Assembly: GCA_038237515.1 (NCBI GenBank)
Contig: JBBRYP010000053.1
Location: forward strand, 1 to 33,551
Direction: 5' to 3'
Length of the DNA stretch: 33,551 nt
Source: JBBQDZ01 sp038237515
GTDB lineage: Bacteria > Actinomycetota > Thermoleophilia > Gaiellales > Gaiellaceae
Program-made: the position numbers and the translations under genes
Part shown: piece by piece, positions 1-7,735 of the stretch
How positions within the stretch are numbered: position 1 is the first letter of the stretch
Layout: every line of letters begins with the position of its first letter
The notes under the pieces: generated by a model
The model's database searches: none
Told to the model about the DNA's origin: nothing
Seen by the model: only the letters and a program-made list of their open reading frames with translations

Positions 1-32
1 AATGTTTGACCGGAAACGAAGGGGCAGGTGGA

Positions 33-139
33 GGCCGCACTACTCGGCCGCTTCGCGGCCGCCGGCCGCAGAGCGGCCGGAATAGTGCGGCGTCGGCGAA
101 CCGTCGGTTTCGAGTGAAACGTTGGGAGACGCCGCACTA
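33..139 (-). repeat. Dispersed palindromic repeat after era, left copy
   Basis: The element holds three alternating copies of the core TAGTGCGGC, at 128-139 (minus), 83-94 (plus) and 34-42 (minus). The outer 12-base arms TAGTGCGGCGTC at 83-94 and 128-139 are perfect inverted repeats. Between them is a smaller GTTTC/GAAAC hairpin. The rest (43-82) is made of GCGGCCG-type inverted pieces. Reading along the minus strand, the first three bases of the element are the TAG stop codon of era. The same element recurs in opposite orientation at 33466-33551, with two mismatches over the 86 bases that can be compared. There is no coding capacity. It could be a REP- or MITE-like element, and it may also act as a transcription-ending structure. 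The 32 bases before it are unexplained. Confidence 0.85.
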
Positions 140-1024
140 GATGCCGAGCCGCTCCAGCATGGCCTCGTCCCGGCGCCAGCGCGGGCGAACCTTCACCTGC
201 AGCTCGAGAAAGACATGCCGACCGAGGAGGAGCTCGATCTCGGGGCGGGCACGCGTACCGATCTCGCGGACCATCGCCCCGCCTTTGCCGACGAGGATCT
301 GCTTCTGGGACTCGGTCTCGACGAGAACGTAGGCCCGCACGAACTTCTCCGTGAGCTCCTCCACCTCGACCGAAACGGAGTGCGGGACCTCGTCGCGCGT
401 CAGCTGGAGCGCCTTCTCACGGACGAGCTCGGCAATCTGAAGCTCCGGTGAGAGATCGGTCCGCTGCTCCTCGCCGAAGAATCGCGGCCCCTCCGGCAGC
501 AACCCGACGAGTTCGCGCCTGAGCTCGTCGACACCGTCCCCCGTCTTCGCGCTCACCGGGTGGAGCGCGTGGAAGAGGCCGAGCTGAGCCGCGGTCTGCA
601 TCTGCGACGCGATGTGCCCGCCCTTCAGCCGGTCGACCTTGTTGAGCGCGATCACGACCGGGGCCTCGAGCGCGAAGACGCGGCTCGCGATGAACCGGTC
701 GCCGGCCCCGATCCGATCACGCGCGTCGAGCACGAAGAGGACCGCCTCGACGTCCTCGAAGGCCGAGTCCACCGTGCGCTGCATTCGCTCGGTCAGCGGA
801 TCGCGCGGCCGCTGGAACCCCGGGAGGTCGACGAGGACGAGCTGGAAATCGTCCGCGTTCGCGATCCCGAAGATGCGGCGCCGCGTTGTCTGCGGCTTGT
901 CCGAGACGATCGCCACCTTGCCGCCGGCGAGCGCGTTGACGAGCGTGGACTTGCCGACGTTCGGCCGCCCGGCGACGGCGACAAAGCCGCTTCTCATGCG
1001 AGGCCGACGCTCATGACGGCGCAC
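137..1024 (-). CDS. era: GTPase Era
   Basis: Era is a membrane-associated GTPase that binds the 3' end of 16S rRNA and helps mature the 30S subunit. The 295-residue product has the G1 motif GRPNVGKS at residues 19-26, a G3-like DLPG near 66-69, NKVD near 128-131 and a C-terminal KH domain with GKGGAMVREIG. Length is normal for the family. The GTG start at 1024 gives a 10-residue extension before an internal ATG (about 997) that could also be used; no clear ribosome binding site decides between them. It lies 63 bp after cdd and is last in a phoH-ybeY-dgkA-cdd-era run, an order common in Gram-positive bacteria, where recO often follows. The TAG stop is the first three bases of a dispersed repeat. 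Confidence 0.96.
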   Translation of the reverse strand: MRRHERRPRMRSGFVAVAGRPNVGKSTLVNALAGGKVAIVSDKPQTTRRRIFGIANADDFQLVLVDLPGFQRPRDPLTERMQRTVDSAFEDVEAVLFVLDARDRIGAGDRFIASRVFALEAPVVIALNKVDRLKGGHIASQMQTAAQLGLFHALHPVSAKTGDGVDELRRELVGLLPEGPRFFGEEQRTDLSPELQIAELVREKALQLTRDEVPHSVSVEVEELTEKFVRAYVLVETESQKQILVGKGGAMVREIGTRARPEIELLLGRHVFLELQVKVRPRWRRDEAMLERLGI

Positions 1025-1087
1025 GCCCTTTCCGGGCGAGCGCGACCTCGCAGAGCCGCACCTCGTCCACGTGCCGCGCCGGGCGGA

Positions 1088-1453
1088 TCAGAAGTCCCAC
1101 GTCTCGGGCAGCAGGTCGGCCGGCGCGTAGGTGACCACTTCGCCCTTCGCATTTCGGAACGTCACTCGCTCGAGCTTGAACTCGTAGAGCCACTGGCGAC
1201 ACCCGCCGCACGGCGAGGCGGTGATCCCGATCGACTCCAGGTCGCCCGGCCGGCACCCCTCGGTCACCGCCCTCACGATCGCGCTCTTCTCGGCGCAGAC
1301 CCCGAGCGGGTAGGCGGCGTTCTCGACGTTGACGCCCTCGAACTCGCGTCCGTCGCGGGCGGCGACGACGGCGCCGACGAGATAGTTCGAGTACGGCGCA
1401 TAGGCGCGCGCAGCGACCGCGACCGCGCGGTCGTAGAGCTCGCGGTCGCTCAA
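1088..1453 (-). CDS. cdd: Cytidine deaminase
   Basis: Cytidine deaminase hydrolyses cytidine and deoxycytidine to uridine and deoxyuridine in cytoplasmic pyrimidine salvage. The 121-residue protein is the size of the small homotetrameric class. It carries the zinc and catalytic motifs CAE at residues 53-55 and PCGGC at 81-85, plus the N-terminal AYAPYSNY substrate-binding segment. I chose the TTG at 1453, which overlaps the TGA stop of the upstream dgkA-PAP2 gene (TTGA), because it gives the standard N-terminus. Longer readings run back through dgkA. The overlap points to translational coupling. The start codon is inferred; the family assignment is firm. Confidence 0.93.
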   Translation of the reverse strand: MSDRELYDRAVAVAARAYAPYSNYLVGAVVAARDGREFEGVNVENAAYPLGVCAEKSAIVRAVTEGCRPGDLESIGITASPCGGCRQWLYEFKLERVTFRNAKGEVVTYAPADLLPETWDF

Positions 1454-2178
1454 AGGAGCTGGAAGACGGCGAGGGTGACGAGCGCGCCGAGAACGCCGCC
1501 GTAGGCGACCTCGAGCGCGGAGTGCACGCCGGATTCGACCCGTGTCTGCGCCACCAGCAGGGCCATGATGAACGTCAGCGACGAGATCAGGAAGCGATGC
1601 CTGTCGCCGCCGAGCACGTAGGTGGCGGCCATCCACCCGGCGAAGGCGATCGCCGAGTGCCCGGAGGGGAGGCCCCCGCGCAGCGGCGTCCCGCGACCCG
1701 TCCACGCCTTGGTCGCGATTACGATGATGATCGTCAGTACGAGCGCGATCAACGTCAGCTCCGCGGGCGCGTCTCGCAGCCGGTCGAGGAGATGGGCGCT
1801 GCGACGACCGGCCTCGGCCGAGAAGACGAGGTAGCCGACCGCTACCGCGTTGATGCTCGCGATCAGGACCGCGCCTGCCGCGATGTCCTTCGCGAGCTTC
1901 GCAAGCGGATCGAACGACGTCGTCGCAACGTCGATCGCCTGCTCGATCGCCGAATTCACCATCTCGGCGCTCAGGACGAAGGCGATCGCGAGCAGCAGCG
2001 CGATCAACTCGAGCCGGCTGACGCCGAGCACCACTCCGAGGACAAGCACGCTGACCGCGATCGCGAAATGGATGCGCATGTTGCGCTGCGTGCGAAGGAC
2101 GTGGAGGATCCCTTCGAGCGCGAAGTTGAAGCTCTCGAGGACCGATGACGCCGAGATGCCGCGGCGCCGGACGCTCAT
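1450..2178 (-). CDS. DgkA-PAP2 fusion, undecaprenol kinase/phosphatase type
   Basis: This is a two-domain integral membrane protein of 242 residues. Residues about 14-115 are a prokaryotic diacylglycerol/undecaprenol kinase domain, with AEMVNSAIE at 71-79 and a KDIAAGAVL block at 97-105. Residues about 125-242 are a PAP2 phosphatase domain, with PSGH at 171-174 and TRVESGVHSALEV at 212-224; its SGH and SGVH histidines are the catalytic pair of the family. Gram-positive DgkA enzymes phosphorylate undecaprenol and PAP2 enzymes dephosphorylate lipid pyrophosphates, so the fusion probably handles the lipid carrier of cell-wall synthesis. The ATG at 2178 overlaps the ybeY stop (ATGA). An ATG at 2187 is also possible. 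Substrate specificity is inferred. Confidence 0.9.
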   Translation of the reverse strand: MSVRRRGISASSVLESFNFALEGILHVLRTQRNMRIHFAIAVSVLVLGVVLGVSRLELIALLLAIAFVLSAEMVNSAIEQAIDVATTSFDPLAKLAKDIAAGAVLIASINAVAVGYLVFSAEAGRRSAHLLDRLRDAPAELTLIALVLTIIIVIATKAWTGRGTPLRGGLPSGHSAIAFAGWMAATYVLGGDRHRFLISSLTFIMALLVAQTRVESGVHSALEVAYGGVLGALVTLAVFQLL

Positions 2179-2552
2179 ACGCGCCATGACGTCTCCCGCT
2201 CTTCCATTCGAGGCCCGTGCTCGTACCCGAGCAGGTGGAGAAGGCCGTGGACCAGCGGCTCCTGCCACGCCTCGCCGACGACCTGAGGGCACAGGAAGGC
2301 GTCGCCGAGCTGCCGCGGGAGCCCTGGCGGCAGCTCCTCGCGGCAGTCGATCGGGAACGAGAGCACGTCTGTCGACTCGTCGATCCCCAGGTGGTCGCGC
2401 TTCAGCGCGCGCATCTCCTCGGAGCCGACGAAGGCGAGGCCGAGATCGGCATCGGCGATGCCCTCCGCGGCCAGAAGCCGGCGAGCGAGCGCGACGGCCG
2501 CCTCCTCGTCCACCTCGACACCACTGCGATTCGAGACTTCGACTTCGATCAC
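2175..2552 (-). CDS. ybeY: Endoribonuclease YbeY
   Basis: YbeY is a zinc-dependent single-strand endoribonuclease involved in 16S rRNA 3' maturation and ribosome quality control. The 125-residue protein carries the three-histidine motif HGLLHLLGYEH (H102, H106, H112) and the TDVLSFP segment at 61-67. It is slightly shorter than the E. coli protein, with a short C-terminal tail after the third histidine. The GTG start lies 5 nt after the phoH stop, and its stop overlaps the next start. Adjacency to phoH and era, both connected with RNA or ribosome processing, is conserved across bacteria. Confidence 0.95.
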   Translation of the reverse strand: MIEVEVSNRSGVEVDEEAAVALARRLLAAEGIADADLGLAFVGSEEMRALKRDHLGIDESTDVLSFPIDCREELPPGLPRQLGDAFLCPQVVGEAWQEPLVHGLLHLLGYEHGPRMEERETSWRV

Positions 2553-2557
2553 GGTCG

Positions 2558-3499
2558 TTACCTGCGGCGCTGCGTGCCCGTCTCCTCCGTGTGCAGCTTG
2601 TACGCCTCCACGATCCGCTGAACGAGCTTGTGGCGGACGACGTCCTTGTGGCTGAATTCGACGAAAGCTATGTCCTCGATCGCATCGAGGATGTCGCGCA
2701 CCTGGATCAGTCCGGACGCCTGATCGCGAGGGAGGTCGATCTGCGTGACGTCACCGGTCACGACGACCCTCGACCCGAAGCCGAGGCGCGTCAGGAACAT
2801 CTGCATCTGCTCCGGGCTCGTGTTCTGCGCCTCGTCGAGAATGATGAACGAGTCGTTGAGGGTGCGCCCGCGCATGAAGGCGAGCGGCGCGACCTCGACG
2901 ATGCCGCGCTCCATGTAGCCCGCGAGCTTGTCGGCGTCGATCATGTCGTAGAGGGCGTCGAAGAGCGGTCGCAGGTACGGGTCGACCTTCGCGAGCATGT
3001 CTCCAGGCAGGAAGCCGAGCCGCTCGCCCGCCTCGACGGCGGGGCGGGTGAGGATGATGCGCCCCACCTGACGCTCCGAGAGCGCCGCCACGGCGAGCGC
3101 CATCGCGAGATAGGTCTTGCCCGTGCCCGCGGGCCCGATCGCAAAGGTGACGGTGTGGCGGCGGATCGCGTCGACGTATTGCTTCTGCATGACCGTCTTC
3201 GGGGAGATCTTCTTGCCGCGGTGGCTCCAGACGACATGGTCGAGCACCTCTCGAAGGTCGGCGCCGTCATGGAGTGCCCCGAAGACCGCGTCCACGGTCC
3301 CGGGACCGATCTCGTGCCCTGCCTCGACCAGCTCCACCAGCTCGCCGACGACCGTTCGCGCTTCCTGCACGTACGGCTCGTCGCCCTCGATCGTCAGGCG
3401 GTTGCCTCTCAGCAGGATCGTGCACCGAAGCCGGTCGCGCAGTGCGTCGAGCACGCCATCGCCGACACCTGCGAGCTCGGCCGCCACGTCGTTCGACAC
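2558..3499 (-). CDS. phoH: PhoH-family ATPase
   Basis: This is a cytoplasmic P-loop ATPase of the PhoH/YbeZ family, a common partner of YbeY in RNA metabolism. Walker A is GPAGTGKT at residues 122-129 and Walker B is ILDEAQN in the second half. The N-terminal region resembles the KH-like domain of PhoH proteins. I place the start at GTG 3499, giving 313 residues, because AGGAGG at 3513-3508 lies 8 nt upstream. The longer reading from GTG 3517 would place that ribosome binding site inside the gene. A -10-like TACACT at 3529-3524 would put the transcript start near 3517, which supports the short form. It heads the phoH-ybeY-dgkA-cdd-era unit. Confidence 0.94.
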   Translation of the reverse strand: MSNDVAAELAGVGDGVLDALRDRLRCTILLRGNRLTIEGDEPYVQEARTVVGELVELVEAGHEIGPGTVDAVFGALHDGADLREVLDHVVWSHRGKKISPKTVMQKQYVDAIRRHTVTFAIGPAGTGKTYLAMALAVAALSERQVGRIILTRPAVEAGERLGFLPGDMLAKVDPYLRPLFDALYDMIDADKLAGYMERGIVEVAPLAFMRGRTLNDSFIILDEAQNTSPEQMQMFLTRLGFGSRVVVTGDVTQIDLPRDQASGLIQVRDILDAIEDIAFVEFSHKDVVRHKLVQRIVEAYKLHTEETGTQRRR

Positions 3500-3523
3500 C
3501 GACAGAACCTCCTGCACGCAGCC

Positions 3524-3529
3524 AGTGTA
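3524..3529 (-). promoter_or_regulatory. Candidate -10 box for the phoH operon
   Basis: On the minus strand TACACT lies about 25 nt before the chosen phoH start. A transcript starting 7 nt downstream, near 3517, would leave a leader of about 18 nt carrying the AGGAGG ribosome binding site. The -35 region is weak (AGTGTG at 17 nt spacing). This is inferred from position only. Confidence 0.4.
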
Positions 3530-3626
3530 GGCGCTCGCCTCGCCGTCACACTTTCGTCTCGAAGCCGTCGCAGAGGCGTTCGCGTTTCGCAGTTACGATC
3601 GCATCGGGGAGGAGGCTAGGGGCACC

Positions 3627-3655
3627 TTGGGATCGCCCAACCGAGACATGTCTCG
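3627..3655. repeat. Two adjacent small palindromes between yqeY and phoH
   Basis: TTGGG and CCCAA with a 4-base loop (3627-3640) are followed by the perfect 14-base palindrome CGAGACATGTCTCG (3642-3655). They lie in the 183-bp gap between the yqeY stop (3683) and the phoH start (3499), downstream of yqeY. They may end yqeY transcription, but no T-run follows. They could also be a remnant of a mobile-element end; I cannot tell which. Confidence 0.4.
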
Positions 3656-3682
3656 CCGGTACGACGAAGCGGTGGCGCCCGC

Positions 3683-4126
3683 TCAGGCGAGCTTCTCGCG
3701 CACGAGCTGGCTGACCGCTGAGCCGTCGGCTCGGCCGGCCACCTGCGGCATCACGTCGGCCATCACCCGCCCCAGATCGCGCAGGCTGGTCGCACCTGTC
3801 TCGGCGATGGCGTCGTCGACGATGCGCTCCAGCTCCTCCTCCCCGAGCGGGTCCGGCATGAACTCCTCCAGGACGGCGAGCTCGGCCTCCTCGCCCGCCG
3901 CCTGCTCCGTTCGACCGCCGGCCCGGAAGGCCTCCGCGGCCTCCGCTCGCCGCTTCCGCTCACGCTGGAGCACCTGGAGCTCCTCGTCGTCCGATAGAGG
4001 TCGCTGCAGTTCCTTCTCCGCGCTTCGGAGGCTCGAGAGGATCAGGCGCAGCGCATCGCGCCTCGCAGCATCGCGGTCCTTGATCGCGGCGGTCAGCTCG
4101 GTCTCCAGGCGCGCGATGAGGCTCAT
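3683..4126 (-). CDS. yqeY: GatB/YqeY domain protein
   Basis: This is a 147-residue cytoplasmic protein of the GatB/YqeY family. The family resembles the tRNA-binding tail of the GatB amidotransferase subunit, but its exact role is not settled. The N-terminal half is a charged helical bundle (RLETELTAAIKDRDAARRDA). The C-terminal half has the typical LEEFMPDPLGEEEL segment and an MADVMPQVAGRADGS segment close to the family signature. The ATG at 4126 overlaps the HIT stop (ATGA), which sets the start. A longer reading back to 4450 overlaps the HIT gene and is not real. In many Gram-positive genomes rpsU lies between the HIT gene and yqeY; it is absent here. Confidence 0.92.
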   Translation of the reverse strand: MSLIARLETELTAAIKDRDAARRDALRLILSSLRSAEKELQRPLSDDEELQVLQRERKRRAEAAEAFRAGGRTEQAAGEEAELAVLEEFMPDPLGEEELERIVDDAIAETGATSLRDLGRVMADVMPQVAGRADGSAVSQLVREKLA

Positions 4127-4461
4127 GCCGGCGTCCCGGTGACGCGGCCCCCGAGGATGTGCCAGTGCAGGTGAAACACGGTCTGACCCGCGCCCGCGCC
4201 CACAAAGACCATCAGCCGGTACTCCTCGAGGCCAGCCTTGGCGGCCGTCTCCGCGACGAAATCGAGCATTCGCTTCGCCTCGTCCGCGGGGAAGTCCACG
4301 ACGTCGCGAAACGTCTCGACGTGCCGTTCCGGCAGCACGAGCAGGTGGACGTCCGCCTTCGGATCGATGTCTTCGATCGCGAGGAACCCCTCTGCTCGAT
4401 TGACGATCGTCGCCGGAAGGTTGCCCTCGACGATCCGGCAGAAGATGCATTCGTCAGGCAC
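4123..4461 (-). CDS. HIT-family nucleotide-binding protein
   Basis: This is a 112-residue histidine-triad protein of the HinT type, which hydrolyses adenosine phosphoramidates and similar nucleotide conjugates. The catalytic triad motif FHLHWHILGG is near residues 96-105. The N-terminus CIFCRIVEG carries the paired cysteines usual in bacterial Hint proteins. The GTG start at 4461 overlaps the mtaB end by 8 nt and gives the standard length. The stop overlaps the yqeY start. It lies in a block of translation-related genes, as in many Gram-positive bacteria. Confidence 0.94.
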   Translation of the reverse strand: MPDECIFCRIVEGNLPATIVNRAEGFLAIEDIDPKADVHLLVLPERHVETFRDVVDFPADEAKRMLDFVAETAAKAGLEEYRLMVFVGAGAGQTVFHLHWHILGGRVTGTPA

Positions 4462-5650
4462 GGACAGCGACGATCCCCTCCTCGACGACCGCGGCGCCGC
4501 GGACGCGGACGAGCTCGCCGATCCGCCCGCCGACGAGCCATGGTGAGTAGTCGTCGCCGTAGCCGCGGCCCGGCCGGTCGACGAGGACGACGTCCTCCCG
4601 GCCGACCTTCTGCTGCCAGCGGCGGCGGCAGGCCGCCCGCGAGTGCTCCCGCAGCAGCGCACTCCGCTCCTTCTTCACCGCGGCAGGGACGGAATCGACC
4701 TGGCCGGTCGCGGTTCCCGGCCGCGGCGAGTACGGGAAGACGTGCACCTTCGTCACGCCCGAGGCCTCGACGACCGCCCGCGTCCGCTCGAAAGCGCGGT
4801 CGTCCTCGGCGGGGAAGCCGACGAGCACGTCGGTCGTCAGGTTGAAGTCGGAGAGGAGGCTCGTCCGCCGAAGGTACGTGGCGGCGGAGTAGCGCCGGCG
4901 CATCGCGGCCAGCACCCCGTCGTCGCCCGACTGGAGCGGGACGTGGAGGTGCCGGGCGACGGTCGGCGTCTCGCGCAGCGCCGACACCAGCTCGGCGTCC
5001 ACATGGTTGACCTCGATGGACGAGAGCCGCAGCCGCCCGAGCCCCGGTGTCGCACCGGCTTCACGCACCAGCCGCGGAAGCGAGTAGCCGGCGCCCCGGT
5101 CGCGATAGCAACCGAGGTTGATCCCGGTGAGGACGACCTCGCGGTGCCCCTGCGCGACGCGGCGCCGCACCTCCGCGAGCACGAGCTCCGCTGCGCGGCT
5201 GCGCGACGCTCCCCGAACGAGCGGGATGACGCAGAAGCTGCACGAGAAGCTGCAGCCGTCCTGCACTTTGACGAAGGCGCGGACGCGATCGAGGCCGTGA
5301 TCCGCACGGCTGCATGCGAGCGCGCCGACCTCACCGGCGACTGCGTCGGGCGTGCCCTCGCTCCGGCTGGGGACGACGACGACATTTTCGGGAAGACCGG
5401 CGAACGGATCTCCTTCGAGGCTCGCACCGCACCCGGTGACGAAGACGCGTGAATGCGTGCGTGCAGCACGCGCGGCCGCCTTGCGAGATTTCCGGATGGC
5501 CTCGTGGGTGACGCAGCAGGTGTTGACGATCGCCACATCCGCTTGGTCGTCGCGCTCCTCGTGGCCGTCCGCGAGCAGGCGCTCGCGCAGCGCCTGGGCG
5601 TCGGAGTGCGAAACCTTGCAGCCGAGAAAGGCGGTGGAGAAAGTCGCCAC
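4454..5650 (-). CDS. mtaB: tRNA (t6A37) methylthiotransferase MtaB
   Basis: MtaB is a radical-SAM enzyme that converts t6A37 to ms2t6A in ANN-decoding tRNAs. The 398-residue protein has the radical-SAM motif CSFSCSFC (C133, C137, C140). The N-terminal methylthiotransferase domain supplies the second cluster cysteines at about C11 (FLGCKVSHSD), C45/C46 and C74. The C-terminal part (KVGREDVVLVD onward) looks like a TRAM domain. MtaB fits better than MiaB because of the opening FLGCKVSHSDAQ and its usual place next to prmA and dnaJ. The GTG start lies about 11 nt after the prmA stop. Confidence 0.92.
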   Translation of the reverse strand: MATFSTAFLGCKVSHSDAQALRERLLADGHEERDDQADVAIVNTCCVTHEAIRKSRKAAARAARTHSRVFVTGCGASLEGDPFAGLPENVVVVPSRSEGTPDAVAGEVGALACSRADHGLDRVRAFVKVQDGCSFSCSFCVIPLVRGASRSRAAELVLAEVRRRVAQGHREVVLTGINLGCYRDRGAGYSLPRLVREAGATPGLGRLRLSSIEVNHVDAELVSALRETPTVARHLHVPLQSGDDGVLAAMRRRYSAATYLRRTSLLSDFNLTTDVLVGFPAEDDRAFERTRAVVEASGVTKVHVFPYSPRPGTATGQVDSVPAAVKKERSALLREHSRAACRRRWQQKVGREDVVLVDRPGRGYGDDYSPWLVGGRIGELVRVRGAAVVEEGIVAVRA

Positions 5651-5661
5651 GACGGCCGAGT

Positions 5662-6405
5662 TTACTTCGCCCGCTGCTCCCAGAGATCGGCGCGCCAGCC
5701 CTCCCTGGAGCGCTCCTCGATGTGCCGGAAGTCACTCAACGGCGGCGCGTCGACGGCAAAGTACCCGGAGGTGACGAAGCGCCTCGCCGGAAGGTTGTCG
5801 CCCACGAGGGCAACGGCGCCCAAGGCGATATTGGCGACTGCTACATCGGCCGCGGGCAGCGGGGTCGAGGTCGCGTCCAGAGAGCGCACCTCCACGGCGA
5901 CTCCGTTCGCCTGCGCGTTGGCGCGGGTGGTGTCCACCGCAACCGGATCGATGTCGACCGCGCTGACCGGCGCGAATCCGAGCTTCGCCGCCGCGATGGC
6001 GAGGACGCCAGAGCCGCACCCGATGTCGAGCAGCGACCCGCCCGAAAGCTCCTGCAGCAGCTCGAGGCAGAGGAGCGTCGTCGCGTGGCTGCCGGTTCCG
6101 AAGGCACGCCCCGGCTCGATCACGACCGCGAGGGAGCCCTCCGGTGGCTGCTCCCAGGGCGGCCCGACCCACAGCGATCCGACCCGAACGGGTCGGTGGA
6201 AACGCTTCCACCGGTCTTCCCAATTGTCGGCGACCTCCTCACTGCGCGCCCCGCCGAACGCGAACCAGAGTCGCTCCTCGCCGCCGGGGTCGGTGTACGC
6301 GGCGAGCTCGACCGCGCCAGCCTGCTCCGACTCCTCGAAACCCGCGGGGAAGAGGTCGAGCATGGTCGCCCGGGCCTCCTCAGCGCGTGAAGCCGGCACG
6401 GTCAC
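5662..6405 (-). CDS. prmA: Ribosomal protein L11 methyltransferase
   Basis: PrmA uses SAM to trimethylate amino groups of ribosomal protein L11. The 247-residue product has the SAM-binding motif LLDIGCGSG at residues 125-133, an acidic DIDPVAV at the end of strand 2, and VANIALG as the NxL-like catalytic region. The FGTGSHATT segment before motif I is typical of PrmA. The start is uncertain. The first ordinary codon is GTG 6405, but it cuts into the first beta strand (LRRVAVTVP). A CTG at 6429 overlapping the dnaJ stop (CTGA) would restore the strand. Its position just after dnaJ is conserved in Gram-positive bacteria. Confidence 0.9.
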   Translation of the reverse strand: MTVPASRAEEARATMLDLFPAGFEESEQAGAVELAAYTDPGGEERLWFAFGGARSEEVADNWEDRWKRFHRPVRVGSLWVGPPWEQPPEGSLAVVIEPGRAFGTGSHATTLLCLELLQELSGGSLLDIGCGSGVLAIAAAKLGFAPVSAVDIDPVAVDTTRANAQANGVAVEVRSLDATSTPLPAADVAVANIALGAVALVGDNLPARRFVTSGYFAVDAPPLSDFRHIEERSREGWRADLWEQRAK

Positions 6406-6425
6406 AGCGACGCGGCGCAGCCCGC

Positions 6426-7541
6426 TCAGCGGAACGCGCTCTTCAGCTTCTCGAAAAATCCCTCGTCGACGCGGTAGGTGTCGCTGTCGGACGACTGATC
6501 GAACTGCTCGAGGAGCCGGCGCTGCTCGTCGGTCAGCCGCCGCGGCACCGCAACGCTCACGAGCACGCGGTGGTCGCCTCGCCCGAACCCCTGCAGTACC
6601 GGCATCCCCCGCCCGCGCAGCACGCGGACGGCGCCTGGCTGCGTTCCCGGCTCGAACGACAGCTCCGCGTCGCCTTCCAACGTCGGCACCGCCACGCTTG
6701 CCCCGAGCGCTGCCTGGGTGATGGTCAGGTCGACGGTCGAGAAGATGTCGTTCCCCTCGCGGACGAAGCGGGGATCTGGCTTGACGCGCACGAGCACGTA
6801 CAGGTCGCCGGCACGGCCGCCGAACGAGCCGGAATGTCCTTCCCCCGAGAGGCGGATCCGCTGGCCGTCGTGAATCCCGGGAGGGATCTCGACCTCGAGT
6901 GTCCGGCTCTCGACGACGCGCCCCTCGCCGGCACAACTCTGGCAGGGGTCGGCGACCACTCGACCGGTCCCCTCGCAGCGCGGGCACGGCTGGCTGCGCA
7001 CGAACTCGCCGAAGACGCTGCGAGTCACCTGCTGGAAACGCCCGCTCCCGCCGCAGACCGCACACGTAGTCGGGCTCGTCCCCGGCGCGGCGCCGCTGCC
7101 CTCGCAGGTCGAGCAAGGGGCGGCGACACGGAACGGCACGTCGCGCTTGACTCCCCGCGCCGCCTCGACAAGCTCGAGCTCGAGCTCCGCCGCCACGTCG
7201 GCTCCCCGTGAGCCGCCGGCGCGCGCGACACCGAAAAGGTCGTCGCCGAAGAACGCGGAGAAGAGGTCGCTGAGGTTCCCGAAGTCGACGTGCGTCGACC
7301 GGAAGCCACCGCTGCGCAGCCCGGCGTGCCCGTACCGGTCGTAGAGCTGCCGAGTCTCCGCCTTCGAGAGCACCTCGTAGGCCTCGACGACCTCCCGGAA
7401 CCGCACCTCGGCGTCCGGGGCCTCGGAGACGTCCGGGTGCAGCTCGCGCGCGAGCCGGCGGAACGCCTTCTTGATCTCGCCGTCGCCCGCCGAGCGCTGG
7501 ATACCCAGCACCTCGTAGAAGTCTCGCTCCGCCGTCGCCAT
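6426..7541 (-). CDS. dnaJ: Chaperone DnaJ
   Basis: DnaJ is the Hsp40 co-chaperone that delivers substrates to DnaK and stimulates its ATPase. The 371-residue protein has a J domain with HPD at 35-37 and a short glycine/phenylalanine segment. Four zinc-binding CxxCxGxG repeats follow, starting at C143, C160, C186 and C200, then the C-terminal substrate-binding domain. It is a full-length type I DnaJ. The start is ATG 7541; a TTG at 7547 with AGGGG 6 nt upstream is an alternative. It lies downstream of hrcA, but the grpE and dnaK genes often found between them are absent. A 194-bp gap with a repeat separates the two. Confidence 0.95.
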   Translation of the reverse strand: MATAERDFYEVLGIQRSAGDGEIKKAFRRLARELHPDVSEAPDAEVRFREVVEAYEVLSKAETRQLYDRYGHAGLRSGGFRSTHVDFGNLSDLFSAFFGDDLFGVARAGGSRGADVAAELELELVEAARGVKRDVPFRVAAPCSTCEGSGAAPGTSPTTCAVCGGSGRFQQVTRSVFGEFVRSQPCPRCEGTGRVVADPCQSCAGEGRVVESRTLEVEIPPGIHDGQRIRLSGEGHSGSFGGRAGDLYVLVRVKPDPRFVREGNDIFSTVDLTITQAALGASVAVPTLEGDAELSFEPGTQPGAVRVLRGRGMPVLQGFGRGDHRVLVSVAVPRRLTDEQRRLLEQFDQSSDSDTYRVDEGFFEKLKSAFR

Positions 7542-7621
7542 CCTCAAAGGGTACCCCTGGCCACCCGTGTGGACGAACCAGGACTTTCAAGGCTGGGCTA
7601 CCCGAGACAAACCGTTGAAGT

Positions 7622-7735
7622 CCGCAAAACGGTCGCGGCCGGAGCCGGGCTTACCCGGCGGGAGGCCAAGCGCGGCTCGCAAAGCGGGAGCGCAGAAGGA
7701 AGGGGTCCGCGGGGGAACCCTGGGTTTCCCCCGCG
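7622..7735 (-). repeat. Stop-codon-docked dispersed repeat, hrcA copy
   Basis: Reading on the minus strand, the element begins immediately after the hrcA TAG. It opens with a strong hairpin at 7708-7735, whose arms are CGCGGGGGAACCC and its near-complement with one bulged T. It continues with CTTCTGCGCTCCCGC, a GCCGGG/CCCGGC hairpin and a CTCCGGCCGCGA block. The same order of blocks follows argJ (22833-22944) and, in altered form, leuS (17803-17932). The hairpin may stop hrcA transcription, but no T-run follows. No coding sequence is evident. Confidence 0.85.

Noticed and set aside
33..139. Integron attC site
   Set aside because: The element follows genes and forms a cruciform, but the core sites do not fit the attC consensus. 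The two copies are inverted relative to each other and there is no cassette array or integrase.
560..1504. Long plus-strand open frames opposite era and cdd, and similar long frames elsewhere
   Set aside because: High GC content creates long antisense frames. Their translations are low-complexity Arg/Ala/Pro-rich and show no family motifs, while the opposite strand has clear genes.
7542..7735. CIRCE operator or dnaK/grpE remnant between hrcA and dnaJ
   Set aside because: No TTAGCACTC/GAGTGCTAA-like pair and no residual coding sequence. The gap is mostly the dispersed repeat.
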